Counted from the stretch's first letter, positions 8,172 through 17,067 are shown. The stretch is DNA of 64,000 nucleotides from Nocardioides panzhihuensis (GCF_013408335.1 NZ_JACBZR010000001.1:496001-560000); one strand, 5' to 3'. The notes: generated from the letters alone by a model not told the origin. A program made the numbers and translations.

Positions 8172-8588
8172 ATGACCGAGATCCAGATCGTCGAGCAGTT
8201 CCTTGCCGCCCTCGAGACCGGGAACGTCGACGCGGCATTGATGTTGTGCGCTGACGACGTCACCTATCAGAACGTGCCGCTTCCGCCGGCGCGTGGCCTC
8301 TCGGAGGTTGGGCGCCAGCTTCGGATCATGGGGAAGTACACGACCGACTTCGAGGTCAGGATGATCAACATCGCGGCCAACGGTCCGGTGGTGCTCACCG
8401 AGCGCATCGACGTGCTCAGTCGCGGATCGGTCTCCGCGGAGTTCTGGGTGTGCGGCACCTTCGAGGTGCGCGACGGGCAGATCGTGCTCTGGCGCGACTA
8501 CTTCGACTGGACGACCTTCATCGCTGCGGGCGTCAAGGGCGTCGGCAGGGCGGCGTTCGGGGCGATCCGGAAGGCCGTCGGCCGCTGA
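8172..8588 (+). CDS. SnoaL-like / limonene-1,2-epoxide hydrolase family protein
   Basis: 138 residues from ATG 8172; the longer frame from 8121 runs into the previous gene's end and has no family support. The NTF2-like fold is recognisable: VEQFLAALETGNVDAALMLCADDVTYQNVP at the start, FEVRMINIAANGPVVLTERIDVL in the middle, and VCGTFEVRDGQIVLWRDYFDW at the end. NVPLPPARG and the WRDYFDW pattern point to the limonene-epoxide-hydrolase branch, which opens epoxides with water. Many members have no proven substrate. It stands alone between the HNH gene and a secreted hydrolase. Confidence 0.78.
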   Translation: MTEIQIVEQFLAALETGNVDAALMLCADDVTYQNVPLPPARGLSEVGRQLRIMGKYTTDFEVRMINIAANGPVVLTERIDVLSRGSVSAEFWVCGTFEVRDGQIVLWRDYFDWTTFIAAGVKGVGRAAFGAIRKAVGR

Positions 8589-8664
8589 CCTTGTGCGCAA
8601 CGCACGAGACACATCGTGCGCTGTTCTTGTGACGCCAGTCACAACGAGCCCTACTCTCGGGGAC

Positions 8665-9993
8665 ATGCCCCGTGCGTCAGCCGCTCTCCTCGCCCTGCTC
8701 CTGACCGCCTCCGCTCTGGTCGCCTCGACCGGGCCGGCGCTCGCCGACCGGAAACCACCCGGTGACCAGCCGCTGCCCGGCTACACGATCAGCAACCCGC
8801 CGGTGGCGCCGATCGCGGTCGGCGGGCAGCCGACGACGGTGCGCCAAGGGGTGCACGCGCACGCGGCGTACGTCTTGGAGGTGCCGAAGAACTGGAACGG
8901 CGAGCTGGTGATGTGGGCCCACGGCTACCGCGGGCTCGGCTACACCTTGACGCCCGAGACCCCCGGGTTCGGGCTGCGGCGTACGTTCCTCGAGCAGGGC
9001 TACGCCTGGGCGGCGTCGAGCTACTCGACCAACGGCTACGACGCGGGGTCGGGGGTGCGCTCGACGCAGGACCTGGCGGCGTACGCCTCTTCCGACCTTC
9101 TGTCGCGCCGGGCGAGCCGCACCTATGTGACCGGGGTGTCGATGGGTGGGCACGTGGTCGGGCGCTCGCTGGAGCAGTACCCGGGCTTCTACGACGGCGC
9201 CCTACCGATGTGCGGGCAGCTGGGTGACGTGGAGCTGTTCGACTTCTTCGTCGACTACAACCTGGGAGCGCAGGCGCTGGCCGGGCACGACGCCTACCCC
9301 TACACCAAGGACTACCAGAGCGTCGACGTCCCGATCATCAAGGAGCGGCTCGGGCTCGGCGGCACGCTGACGGCGGAGGGCGAGCAGCTGCGCGCGATGA
9401 CGATCGAGCGCACCGGCGGCCCGCGGCCGGGCGCGGAGGCGGCCTTCCGGCAGTGGAAGGACTACCTCTTCAGCCTGCCGTCGGTCGACGACGGCGGCAC
9501 GCTGGGCTTCAACATCGGCCGGGTCGCGACCAACCGGAACACCGTCTACACGCCGAGCTCGCCGGTCGACCTCAACACCGAGATCGAGCGGATCGACCCC
9601 ATCGACCGCGCCGGACGCAAGAGCCACCGGCTCAACGCCCCGGCCGTCATCTCCGGCCGTCCGACCGCGCCGGTGGTGAGCCTGCACAACCTCGGCGACA
9701 TGTTCGTGCCGTTCTCTCTCGAGCAGATCTACGCGCGTGAGGTGGCCCGCCACCACCGCAGCGGTCTGGTCGTGCAGCGGGCGATCCGCTCTGCCGGGCA
9801 CTGCGAGTTCAGCCCGGCGGAGGCTGCCGCCGCCTGGGGCGACCTGGTCGACTGGGTCGAGAACGGCGACCGCCCGGCCGGCGACGACGTCCTCGACCGG
9901 GCCGCCGTCGCCGCACCCGACTACGGGTGTGCGTTCACCGACTCCGCCGCGTACGGGACGGGCTCGCGGGGCCTCTACGCGCGCTGCCCCTGA
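8665..9993 (+). CDS. Secreted alpha/beta hydrolase
   Basis: 442 residues from ATG 8665. The N-terminus is a clear signal peptide (MPRASAALLALLLTASALVA, cleavage probably after ALA near 29). The nucleophile elbow is GVSMGG (about 157-162, Ser near 159), and HGYRGLG near residue 91 may be the oxyanion region. AGHCEF close to the C-terminus holds a candidate catalytic His. It is related to large extracellular serine hydrolases of unknown substrate; peptidase, tannase-like and polyester hydrolase activities are all possible. An upstream in-frame start at 8593 would precede the signal peptide and is unlikely. Confidence 0.82.
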   Translation: MPRASAALLALLLTASALVASTGPALADRKPPGDQPLPGYTISNPPVAPIAVGGQPTTVRQGVHAHAAYVLEVPKNWNGELVMWAHGYRGLGYTLTPETPGFGLRRTFLEQGYAWAASSYSTNGYDAGSGVRSTQDLAAYASSDLLSRRASRTYVTGVSMGGHVVGRSLEQYPGFYDGALPMCGQLGDVELFDFFVDYNLGAQALAGHDAYPYTKDYQSVDVPIIKERLGLGGTLTAEGEQLRAMTIERTGGPRPGAEAAFRQWKDYLFSLPSVDDGGTLGFNIGRVATNRNTVYTPSSPVDLNTEIERIDPIDRAGRKSHRLNAPAVISGRPTAPVVSLHNLGDMFVPFSLEQIYAREVARHHRSGLVVQRAIRSAGHCEFSPAEAAAAWGDLVDWVENGDRPAGDDVLDRAAVAAPDYGCAFTDSAAYGTGSRGLYARCP

Positions 9994-9999
9994 CGGAGA

Positions 10000-10581
10000 T
10001 CAGTGGATGACGTCGTAGACGAGCTTGGTGATGCCGTTCGCGTAGGTCTCCGACTGGAGCAGCTTCAGCATCTGCTTGTCCTTGTCGGTCTCGCTCCACA
10101 TCCGCTTGCCGGCGCCGAGGACGACCGGGAAGACGAGCAGGTGGTAGCGGTCGATCAGGCCGGCGTCGGAGAGATTGCGGGCGAGCTCGGCGCTGCCCGC
10201 GATCAGGATCGGGCCGCCTTCGCCCTGCTTGAGCTGCTCGACCTCGTCCAGCGACCTCAGGATGACCTGCGGGCCCCAGTCGTCGACCAGGCCGTCGTCG
10301 CCGAGCGATGTCGAGACGACGTACTTCGGGATCTTCTTGATGACCGTGAAGTCCTCGATGTCGGGCCAGATCGGCCCGAAGGCCTCGTAGCTGCGCCGGC
10401 CGAACATCATCGCGCCGGCCTCCTCCATCTCGGTGCCCTTGATCTCGTAGGCCTCGGGCAGGAACTCGAGGTCCTGGAAGGTCCAGCCGCCGCTGCGGTG
10501 CTGTTCGGAGCCGGAGCCGCCGCCGGGGGAGTCGATGACGCCGTCGAGGGACACGAACGCGGAGTAGATGAGTGTGCGCAT
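10000..10581 (-). CDS. Dihydrofolate reductase-family (RibD C-terminal domain) protein
   Basis: 193 residues from ATG 10581. The N-terminal MRTLIYSAFVSLDGVIDSPG is typical of the YyaP/YwjB-like RibD_C family. FGRRSYEAFGPIWPD and VFPVVLGAGKRMW are further family hallmarks. These stand-alone RibD_C proteins bind NADPH; most have no proven reaction. The gene converges with the secreted hydrolase at 9993, with only 6 bases between, and is divergent from the nitronate monooxygenase at 10645. Confidence 0.88.
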   Translation of the reverse strand: MRTLIYSAFVSLDGVIDSPGGGSGSEQHRSGGWTFQDLEFLPEAYEIKGTEMEEAGAMMFGRRSYEAFGPIWPDIEDFTVIKKIPKYVVSTSLGDDGLVDDWGPQVILRSLDEVEQLKQGEGGPILIAGSAELARNLSDAGLIDRYHLLVFPVVLGAGKRMWSETDKDKQMLKLLQSETYANGITKLVYDVIH

Positions 10582-10644
10582 GCTCTGATCCTCCCGTGCC
10601 GGGTCCGCAGCACGCCAGCGGTTTCGGGGACTACCGTGAACGCC

Positions 10645-11718
10645 ATGACGGCTCGACGACGTGCTCAGGAGTTCTGCGAGGCGTACGGCCTCTCGATGCC
10701 CATCCTTCAGGCGCCGATGGCGGGCGCCTGCCCGCCCGGGGCGGCCGCTGCAGTCGCCGACGCGGGTGGCATGGGCGCTGCGGGCGTGGTGCTCGACGTG
10801 CCGGAGCGGATCTCGCGGTGGGCAGCAGAGTTCCGGTCGATGTCGGCGGGGCCGTTCCAGCTGAACATCTGGATCCCCGACCCTGTGGTCGACGATCCGG
10901 CCGGGATCTCGGCCGCGGAGGAGTTCCTGGGCGGGTTCGGTACGCCCTCGCCCGAGCAGCCTCCCGCGCCCTCTTTCGAGGAGCAGTGCGAGGCGATGCT
11001 CGCCGCCCGTCCGCGCGTCGTCTCCTCGATCATGGGGCTCTTCTCGCCGGACTACGTCGAGCGCCTGCGCGCGGCCGGGATCGCCTGGTTCGCGTGCGCC
11101 ACCACCCTGGCCGAGGCGAGTGCCGCCGAGGCGGCCGGTGCCGACGCCATCGTGGCCCAGGGGCTCGAGGCCGGCGGGCACCGAGGGGTCTTCGAGGCGG
11201 AGACGGCCGAGTGTACGGCGGTCGGACTGTTCGCGCTGCTGCCGCACATCGTCGACGGGGTGGACGTGCCCGTCGTCGCCACCGGCGGGATCGCCGACGG
11301 GCGTGCCGTCGCCGCGGCGCTTACGCTCGGCGCGAGCGCCGTGCAGGTCGGGACTGCGCTGCTGCGCTCGCCGGAGACCGGGATCGCTGACGCTTGGGCG
11401 GCCTCGCTGGACGGGCTCGAGCCGGAGGACACGGTCGCCACCCGGGCCTACTCCGGCCGCCTCGGTCGCGCCGCCCCGACTCCCTACGTACGCTCCTGGG
11501 AGGCCCCGGACGCACCGTCGCCCGCGCTCTATCCGCACCAGCGTGCCCTGCTCGCCAGATGGCGGAAGGGGACGCTCGACCCCGGCGCCGAGGTGCCTCT
11601 GGACCGCGTCAACCACTGGGCCGGCCAGGCCGCCGCGCGTGCCGTCGCGGAGCCGGCGGCGGACGTCGTGACCCGGATGTGGAGCGAGGCCCGTACGCAT
11701 CTCCCGGACGTCGTCTAG
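10645..11718 (+). CDS. Nitronate monooxygenase (2-nitropropane dioxygenase family)
   Basis: 357 residues from ATG 10645. A TIM-barrel FMN enzyme: PILQAPMAGA at 19-28, AQGLEAGGHRG (about 171-181, with the catalytic-type His), PVVATGGIADGRAV, and GASAVQVGTALL, the phosphate-binding end of the barrel. It oxidises alkyl nitronates, including propionate-3-nitronate, to carbonyl compounds. It is shorter than fungal forms but normal for actinobacteria. It is followed 23 bases later by a DinB protein in the same direction. Confidence 0.9.
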   Translation: MTARRRAQEFCEAYGLSMPILQAPMAGACPPGAAAAVADAGGMGAAGVVLDVPERISRWAAEFRSMSAGPFQLNIWIPDPVVDDPAGISAAEEFLGGFGTPSPEQPPAPSFEEQCEAMLAARPRVVSSIMGLFSPDYVERLRAAGIAWFACATTLAEASAAEAAGADAIVAQGLEAGGHRGVFEAETAECTAVGLFALLPHIVDGVDVPVVATGGIADGRAVAAALTLGASAVQVGTALLRSPETGIADAWAASLDGLEPEDTVATRAYSGRLGRAAPTPYVRSWEAPDAPSPALYPHQRALLARWRKGTLDPGAEVPLDRVNHWAGQAAARAVAEPAADVVTRMWSEARTHLPDVV

Positions 11719-11741
11719 GGCGGCGGTGTAGAACGGAGAGC

Positions 11742-12260
11742 ATGAGCGCACCCTGGTTCCAGCGACTGCTCGCGGACGGCTTCGGCCGGACCGCGGAGGC
11801 CCTGCCCGCGATCGTCGACGGGCTCCCAGTCGACGACCTGCTGTGGCGTCCGTACGCCGGGGCGAACTCGATCGCCTGGACCCTGTGGCACACCGCCCGG
11901 ATGGAGGACGCCCAGATCGCGCCGATCGCCGGCACCGACGAGGTGTGGCAGCGCGAGGGCTGGGTGGAGCGGTTCGGGCTGCCCTATGCGCCCGGCGCGA
12001 TGGGATACGGACAGAGCGCCGAGGAGGTCGCGGCCTTCCGGCTGGAGGACCCGACGCTGCTGACCGGCTACTACCAGGCCGTCCACACGGCCACGATCGA
12101 GCTGGTCGACAGCCTGAGCGAGGACGACCTCGCCCGCGTCGTCGACGAGAGCTGGGATCCGCCGGTGACCGTGGCGGTGAGGCTGGTCAGCATCGTCGAC
12201 GACGCCGCCCAGCACATCGGCCAGGCGGCGTACGTCAAGGGTTTGCTGGGTCTGCGCTGA
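11742..12260 (+). CDS. DinB-like (DUF664) metal-dependent protein
   Basis: 172 residues from ATG 11742. It is a four-helix DinB-fold protein: NSIAWTLWHTARMEDAQIAP contains the first His of the metal site and DDAAQHIGQAAYVKGLLGL the last. The spacing fits the mycothiol-dependent/DUF664 branch, in which three His residues bind a divalent metal. The long in-frame extension upstream is antisense-like shadow of the preceding gene. Its role may be thiol-dependent detoxification; no substrate can be assigned. Confidence 0.85.
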   Translation: MSAPWFQRLLADGFGRTAEALPAIVDGLPVDDLLWRPYAGANSIAWTLWHTARMEDAQIAPIAGTDEVWQREGWVERFGLPYAPGAMGYGQSAEEVAAFRLEDPTLLTGYYQAVHTATIELVDSLSEDDLARVVDESWDPPVTVAVRLVSIVDDAAQHIGQAAYVKGLLGLR

Positions 12261-12273
12261 GTCAGAACCAGGG

Positions 12274-12927
12274 TCAGAGCACGGCGGCGATGGCCTCGTC
12301 GACCGCGCCTTCGCCGGAGACCAGCTCCCACTGCTTGCCGACGGTGGCCTCGTCGTCGATCACGGCCGCGATGACGGCGGCCACGTCGGCACGCGGGATG
12401 GTGCCGCGGTCGAGCTTCTCGGCCAGCTTCACCCTCCCGGTCGCCGGCTCGTCGGTGAGGCCGCCGGGCCGCAGGATCGTCCAGTCGAGGTCGCTGTCGC
12501 GCAGGGCGACGTCGGCGTCGCGCTTGGCCTCGACGTAGGCCTTCCACACCTCTCCGGCATCGGCCGGCACCGGTTCGTCGACGCTGATCGCCGAGACCTG
12601 CACGAAGCGCCGGATGCCGGCCGCCTTCGCGCCCGCGATCGACTTGGTCGAGCCTTCCAGGTCGACGGTGCGCTTGCGCTCGATGTTGCCGTCGGGGCCG
12701 CCGCCAGCGGCGAAGACCACGGCGTCGCAGCCGGCGAACGCGGCAGCGAACCCATCGGCGTCCTGGTTCTCGATGTCGAGCAGGCCGACCTCGGCCCCGA
12801 GCGCCTCGAGCTCGGCTCGGTAGTCCTCGGTGCGTACGAGCGCGACCGGGGTGTGGTCCGCGGAGACGAGGATCGGATGAAGGTGAAGGGCGACCTTGCC
12901 GTGGCCGCCGACGATGGCGATACGCAT
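12274..12927 (-). CDS. NAD(P)H-binding atypical SDR (YwnB/HscA-like)
   Basis: 217 residues from ATG 12927. It starts with the nucleotide-binding loop RIAIVGGHGKVALHL. FVQVSAISVDEP is the typical core strand and DWTILRPGGLTDEP the conserved strand of flavin-reductase-like atypical SDRs. It likely binds NADPH and may act as a reductase or a stress-response redox sensor. It converges with the DinB gene, leaving 13 bases. A perfect palindrome TGACAATTGTCA lies 27 bases upstream of its start. Confidence 0.85.
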   Translation of the reverse strand: MRIAIVGGHGKVALHLHPILVSADHTPVALVRTEDYRAELEALGAEVGLLDIENQDADGFAAAFAGCDAVVFAAGGGPDGNIERKRTVDLEGSTKSIAGAKAAGIRRFVQVSAISVDEPVPADAGEVWKAYVEAKRDADVALRDSDLDWTILRPGGLTDEPATGRVKLAEKLDRGTIPRADVAAVIAAVIDDEATVGKQWELVSGEGAVDEAIAAVL

Positions 12928-12953
12928 GCTCCCAGACTAGGCACATCCACAAC

Positions 12954-12965
12954 TGACAATTGTCA
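12954..12965. promoter_or_regulatory. Candidate operator palindrome upstream of the SDR gene
   Basis: TGACAATTGTCA is a perfect 12-bp palindrome in the intergenic region between the SDR (minus) and the membrane protein at 13062 (plus). It resembles MarR/HxlR-type operators. The cognate regulator is not obvious in the neighbourhood. Confidence 0.4.
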
Positions 12966-13061
12966 CCGTCGGGTCCGGACAATCAGATCTGACGCGGGAG
13001 GGCCTCGCGGCGAGAGTCTGGAGACATCACCCATGGTGGGTGGTGGAGACGGAGAACTGAC

Positions 13062-13469
13062 ATGACGACCATGACGAACGAGACGGCCCAGCGAAGCCAG
13101 GTCAGCTGGGGGCGGATCGTGACGGTGGCAGCGGTCGCGGCCTCGGCGGCGACAGCCGTCTGGCTGCTGTTCACCCAGGTCGGTGGGGTGGACCTGGAGG
13201 CGAAGTCGGGGACCGGCACGCAGCAGATCGGGATCGGGCCGGTGATCGTCAGCAGCCTGGTGGTCGCGATGCTCGGCGGGGCGCTGTTGTGGTGGTGGCA
13301 GCGCCGCTCCGAGCGGGCGACCAGGCGGTGGACGATGCTCGCGGTGGGGATCGCGGTGATCTCCCTGATCACGCCGACCGGCGCGCTCACGGTGGCTGCC
13401 GGGCTGGGGCTCGTGAGCCTGCACGTCGTCGTGGCCGTTGTGGTCATCGTCGGACTGCGACGCGGGTAG
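13062..13469 (+). CDS. Small four-helix membrane protein (DUF6069-like)
   Basis: 135 residues from ATG 13062. It has four hydrophobic helices (about 18-38, 60-82, 90-108 and 114-132) with a conserved-looking loop between helices 1 and 2. Length and topology match the DUF6069 family of actinobacterial membrane proteins, whose function is unknown. It is followed by the histidine kinase/response regulator pair and may belong to the same transcript, although a hairpin lies in between (13524-13548). Confidence 0.65.
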   Translation: MTTMTNETAQRSQVSWGRIVTVAAVAASAATAVWLLFTQVGGVDLEAKSGTGTQQIGIGPVIVSSLVVAMLGGALLWWWQRRSERATRRWTMLAVGIAVISLITPTGALTVAAGLGLVSLHVVVAVVVIVGLRRG

Positions 13470-13523
13470 GCTCGCGAGCGTGTCCGGCCTGAGGTGCAAC
13501 CTCCAGACGACCGGAGCGAGGTC

Positions 13524-13548
13524 GACCGGCGAGCTTGCTCGTCCGGTC
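13524..13548. terminator. Strong hairpin between the membrane protein and the histidine kinase
   Basis: GACCGG-CGAGC-TT-GCTCG-T-CCGGTC folds into an 11-bp stem with a two-base loop and one bulged T. No U-tract follows. Its presence argues that the kinase gene starts downstream of it. Confidence 0.45.
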
Positions 13549-13563
13549 GCACCGAGCGAGGGA

Positions 13564-14676
13564 GTGACCGCGCGAAGCGCGGCGCGCTACGGCGTCGTGC
13601 TGGTGTGGTTCCCGGTGCTGCTGCTCTTCCCGTTGCTCAACCTCTCCGGGGACACGTTGGCGGCTGTCGGTCAGGTGGCCCTCGTGGTGGGCATCGCCGC
13701 GGTGGCGGTCGCCACCGTCCTGGCCACCGTTCTGGCGACCGGCCTCACCGGTCCGGCGCCCCGGCCGACGCGATCGATGGTCGTCCACATGGTCGCTCTC
13801 GTCGCTCTGATCGTGTTGGCCGCGATGCAGGGTGAGGGCTGGCAGACCGTCTGGGGCGTGCTGGCCATCGTCACTCCGGCGGTCCTGCGCGGCTGGCGCC
13901 TTGCCCTGGCCATCGGCCTCGCCACCGTCGGGGTCGCGGTGTCGATCGCGCTCATCGAGGGCATCGGTGACACCTACCTGCTCACCGTCGGCGGCACCCT
14001 CCTCAGCGGGATGACGACCACCGCGTTCCTACGTCTTCTCGAGGCCGTCGAGCAGCTCCGCCGCACCCGGGAGGAGCTGGCCCGGGCCGCCGTGGCAGAG
14101 GAGCGTGCCCGGATGTCACGAGATCTCCATGACCTGCTCGGCCACACGCTGAGCGTGATGGTCGTCAAGGCCGAGGCCGTACGCCGCCTGGCGGCTCGAG
14201 ACCCGGAGGCCGCCGCCGTGCACGCCGCCGACATCGAGGACGTCGGGCGTGCCGCCCTGGCAGACGTGCGGGCCGCCGTCGACCAGATGAAGACGCTCTC
14301 CTTGACCGAGGAGCTCGACGGCGCGCGTCGTGCGCTCGACGCCGCCGGGATCCGCACATCGGTGATCCCCGCCCCGCCCGACATGCCCGACATCACCGGT
14401 CAGGCGCTCGCCTGGGTCGTGCGTGAGGGCGCCACGAACGTACTCCGTCACTCCGGGGCGTCCAGCTGCCGCTTCGAGCTCACCGAGGATGCTGGCGGGT
14501 TCCGTCTCGCGGTGGTCGACGACGGGGTCGGTGGCCTGACGGGCACGGCCGGCCCGGGGGAGAGGTCCGGCGGGCTCGAGGGTCTGAGACAGCGGCTGCG
14601 CTTGGTCGACGGTCGCCTCGACGTACGTCCTGGGGAGGACGGTTTCCGCCTCGAGGCACGGGTGCCGGCATCGTGA
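13564..14676 (+). CDS. Sensor histidine kinase, DesK/NarX type (HisKA_3)
   Basis: 370 residues from GTG 13564; an alternative GTG at 13480 would add 28 residues encoded across a hairpin. Four or more membrane helices occupy about residues 8-155. The dimerisation domain carries the phosphorylated His in MSRDLHDLLGH (His 189 from this start). The ATPase domain shows VREGATNVLRHS (N-box) and VVDDGVGG (G1). The stop overlaps the GTG of the response regulator, so they form a coupled pair. The signal is unknown; DesK-like kinases often respond to the membrane or to cell-wall antibiotics. Confidence 0.88.
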   Translation: MTARSAARYGVVLVWFPVLLLFPLLNLSGDTLAAVGQVALVVGIAAVAVATVLATVLATGLTGPAPRPTRSMVVHMVALVALIVLAAMQGEGWQTVWGVLAIVTPAVLRGWRLALAIGLATVGVAVSIALIEGIGDTYLLTVGGTLLSGMTTTAFLRLLEAVEQLRRTREELARAAVAEERARMSRDLHDLLGHTLSVMVVKAEAVRRLAARDPEAAAVHAADIEDVGRAALADVRAAVDQMKTLSLTEELDGARRALDAAGIRTSVIPAPPDMPDITGQALAWVVREGATNVLRHSGASSCRFELTEDAGGFRLAVVDDGVGGLTGTAGPGERSGGLEGLRQRLRLVDGRLDVRPGEDGFRLEARVPAS

Positions 14677-15281
14677 TCCGCATCCTGCTCGCCGAGGACC
14701 AGGCAATGATGCGCGGCGCGCTCGCCGTCCTGCTCGGGCTCGAGGACGACATCGAGGTGGTCGCCCAGGTCGGCACCGGCACCGAGATCGTGCCGACGGC
14801 GCTCGAGGTACGCCCCGACGTGGCCCTGCTCGACATCGAGCTGCCCGGCATCAGTGGGCTCGAGGCCGCGCGTGAGGTGGCCGAGCGGATCCCGGAGTGC
14901 CGGGTGATGATCCTGACGACGTTCTCCCGGCCCGGCTACGTGCGCGAGGCGATGGCTGCGGGCGCGGTCGGCTTCCTGGTCAAGGACGGGCCGGTCGAGG
15001 AGCTGGCCGACGCGATCCGCCGGGTGCTGCGTGGCGAGACGGTCCTCGACCCGGACCTGGCCGCCGCGACGCTCCGCGCCGTCGCGAACCCGCTGACCTC
15101 CCGCGAGCGCGACGTGCTCGAAGCCTCCGAGGACGGGTCGAGCATCGCCGACATCGCCGGCCTGCTCTTCCTCTCCCCGAGCACGGTGCGCAACTATCTC
15201 TCCGCCGCCATCGGCAAGACCGGCACCCGCAACAAGACCGAGGCGGCTCTCGCCGCCCGGCGCAACGGCTGGCTGGCCTGA
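14673..15281 (+). CDS. LuxR/NarL-type response regulator
   Basis: 202 residues starting with GTG that overlaps the kinase stop (GTGA). Receiver domain: acidic pair E8/D9, phospho-acceptor D54 in ALLDIELPG, and Lys in FLVKDG. The C-terminal LuxR helix-turn-helix begins NPLTSRERDVLEA and includes FLSPSTVRNYLSAAIGKTG. It should be phosphorylated by the upstream DesK-type kinase. No ABC transporter target lies directly downstream, unlike many such pairs. Confidence 0.93.
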   Translation: MIRILLAEDQAMMRGALAVLLGLEDDIEVVAQVGTGTEIVPTALEVRPDVALLDIELPGISGLEAAREVAERIPECRVMILTTFSRPGYVREAMAAGAVGFLVKDGPVEELADAIRRVLRGETVLDPDLAAATLRAVANPLTSRERDVLEASEDGSSIADIAGLLFLSPSTVRNYLSAAIGKTGTRNKTEAALAARRNGWLA

Positions 15282-15291
15282 CGGTGTGCGA

Positions 15292-15744
15292 TCAGGCCGG
15301 AGCCGGTGACAGCGACCCGAGCGCGTGCACGAGCGGCGCGAGCTCTGGGATCTCGGCGGCCTCGTCGAGTGCCGTGCGCAGCACCTCGTCGTGCAGCGGT
15401 CGGGCCTTCTTCAGGAGCGCCCGCCCGGCTGGCGTGAGCTCGGTGTAGATCCCGCGCCGGTCGTCGGCGCACAGGATCCGGGTGAGGAGATCGCGGTTCT
15501 CCAGGCGGGTGACCAGGCGGGTCGTGGCCGACGAGGAGAGGGCCGCCGCACGGGCCAGCTGCTGCATGCGCATGTGCCAGCCGTCCTGGCGGCTGAGCGC
15601 GTCGAGGACGGTGAACTCGACGACCGACAGTCCGTGCTCGCGCTGCAGCGCCTTCTCGAGCGCGGCCTCGATCAGCCCGTGCACCGCCGCCAGCGTTCGC
15701 CAGCCCTGTGCACGGATCTCGACGGCGTCGTCAGCGATTCCCAT
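15292..15744 (-). CDS. MarR-family transcriptional regulator
   Basis: 150 residues from ATG 15744; the frame upstream crosses the promoter palindrome, so a longer form is unlikely. The winged helix is at about 50-110: MRMQQLARAAALSSSATTRLVTRLENRDLL is the HTH region, and ADDRRGIYTELTPAG the wing. It is divergent from an efflux-type MFS gene at 15886, the standard arrangement for a ligand-responsive repressor of a drug pump. A very large inverted repeat lies in the shared promoter. Confidence 0.93.
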   Translation of the reverse strand: MGIADDAVEIRAQGWRTLAAVHGLIEAALEKALQREHGLSVVEFTVLDALSRQDGWHMRMQQLARAAALSSSATTRLVTRLENRDLLTRILCADDRRGIYTELTPAGRALLKKARPLHDEVLRTALDEAAEIPELAPLVHALGSLSPAPA

Positions 15745-15795
15745 GGGTCCTCCTTCGTGGACGACTCCAGCATACCCGAATTGCGCGGATAGTGC

Positions 15796-15850
15796 GCGTG
15801 TGCAACTATCGATAGGAAGCGTGTGCAACTAATGCACACGCTTCCTATCG
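15796..15850. promoter_or_regulatory. MarR operator region: 18-bp inverted repeat plus direct repeat
   Basis: The divergent promoter contains an 18-bp perfect inverted repeat, CGATAGGAAGCGTGTGCA at 15810-15827 and its complement at 15833-15850, with a 5-base spacer. GCGTGTGCAACTA also occurs twice in direct orientation (15796-15808 and 15819-15831). Probably two adjacent sites for the MarR protein, controlling both it and the MFS gene. Confidence 0.75.
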
Positions 15851-15885
15851 ACAGACGCAACCCGCCATACGTTCAGGAGTCATCC

Positions 15886-17067
15886 ATGCCCGTCGCACTG
15901 CTAGCCCTCGCGATCGGAGGGTTCGGCATCGGCCTCACCGAGTTCGTCATCATGGGCCTGCTGCCCGAGGTCTCCACCGACTTCGGGGTCAGCGAGACCA
16001 CCGCCGGCTACCTCATCTCCGGCTATGCCCTCAGCGTCGCCGTCGGTGCCGTCGGCCTGACCCTCCTGCTCACCCGGGTGCCCCGCAAGCTCGCGCTGCT
16101 CGGTCTGATGGTGCTGTTCATCCTCGGTAACCTGATCTCCGCGCTCTCGCCCGACTACGCCACGATGATGGCCGGCCGGATCGTCGCGGCGCTGTGCCAC
16201 GGCGCCTTCTTCGGCATCGGCTCCGTCGTCGCCGCCCAGCTGGTCGCCCCGGCCCGCAAGGCCAGCGCGATCGCCTTCATGTTCGGCGGTCTCACTCTCG
16301 CCAACGTCCTCGGCGTGCCGCTGGGCACCCTGCTCGGCCAGGCCGCCGGGTGGCGCTCGACCTTCTGGGCGATCACCGTCATCGGCATCGTCGCCTTCAT
16401 CGGCATCGCTCTCCTGGTCCCGGCCAACACCGGACGCAGCGAGGCGGGCACCCCGGCCGTACGCACCGAGCTGGCCGCGTTCGCCAACCCACAGGTCTGG
16501 TTCTCGATCGCCCTGACCGTGCTCGGCTTCGGCGGCATGTTCGGTGGGTTCACGTACATCGCCTTCACCCTCACCGAGGTCAGCGGCTTCTCGTCGGGCG
16601 CGGTCCCGTGGCTGCTCGTCCTCTTCGGTGTCGGCCTCTTCTTCGGCAACATCGTGGGCGCCCGGGCCGCCGACCGAAACGTGGTCAAGACCCTCGGTGT
16701 GCTCCTGAGCGCGCTGACCGTCATCCTCGCCGCCTTCGCCCTCGTCGCCACCAGCCAGGTGCTGACCGTCGTCGCCCTGGTCCTGATGGGCGCGGTCGGC
16801 TTCGGCACCGTGCCGGCCCTGCAGATGCGGGTGATGGGGTACGCCGACCGAGCCCCCACCCTCGCCTCCGGCGCGAACATCGGCGCCTTCAACCTCGGCA
16901 ACGCACTGGGCGCCTGGATCGGCGGCGTGACCCTTGCGGCCGGGTTCGGCTACACCTCGCCGCTGTGGGCGGGCGCCGGGGTCACCGCGCTCGGTCTGCT
17001 CGTGCTGCTGGTCGCCGTCCGTGCGCCCGGGGGCGAGCGGCGTACGTCCGTTCCTGTTCCTGCCTGA
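15886..17067 (+). CDS. MFS efflux transporter, DHA1 (AraJ/Cml-like)
   Basis: 393 residues from ATG 15886, preceded by AGGAG with 6-base spacing. Twelve hydrophobic segments are expected; the first holds GGFGIGLTEFVIMGLLPE, the DHA1 pattern of sugar/drug efflux pumps such as AraJ and CmlR-type exporters. Between TM2 and TM3 the motif A equivalent is LLTRVPRKLALL. It should export a drug or metabolite by proton antiport, repressed by the divergent MarR protein. Confidence 0.9.
   Translation: MPVALLALAIGGFGIGLTEFVIMGLLPEVSTDFGVSETTAGYLISGYALSVAVGAVGLTLLLTRVPRKLALLGLMVLFILGNLISALSPDYATMMAGRIVAALCHGAFFGIGSVVAAQLVAPARKASAIAFMFGGLTLANVLGVPLGTLLGQAAGWRSTFWAITVIGIVAFIGIALLVPANTGRSEAGTPAVRTELAAFANPQVWFSIALTVLGFGGMFGGFTYIAFTLTEVSGFSSGAVPWLLVLFGVGLFFGNIVGARAADRNVVKTLGVLLSALTVILAAFALVATSQVLTVVALVLMGAVGFGTVPALQMRVMGYADRAPTLASGANIGAFNLGNALGAWIGGVTLAAGFGYTSPLWAGAGVTALGLLVLLVAVRAPGGERRTSVPVPA

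Noticed and set aside
13480..13563. Extended N-terminus of the histidine kinase from GTG 13480
   Set aside because: It would be encoded across a strong hairpin and gives low-quality residues before the first membrane helix; kept only as an alternative.
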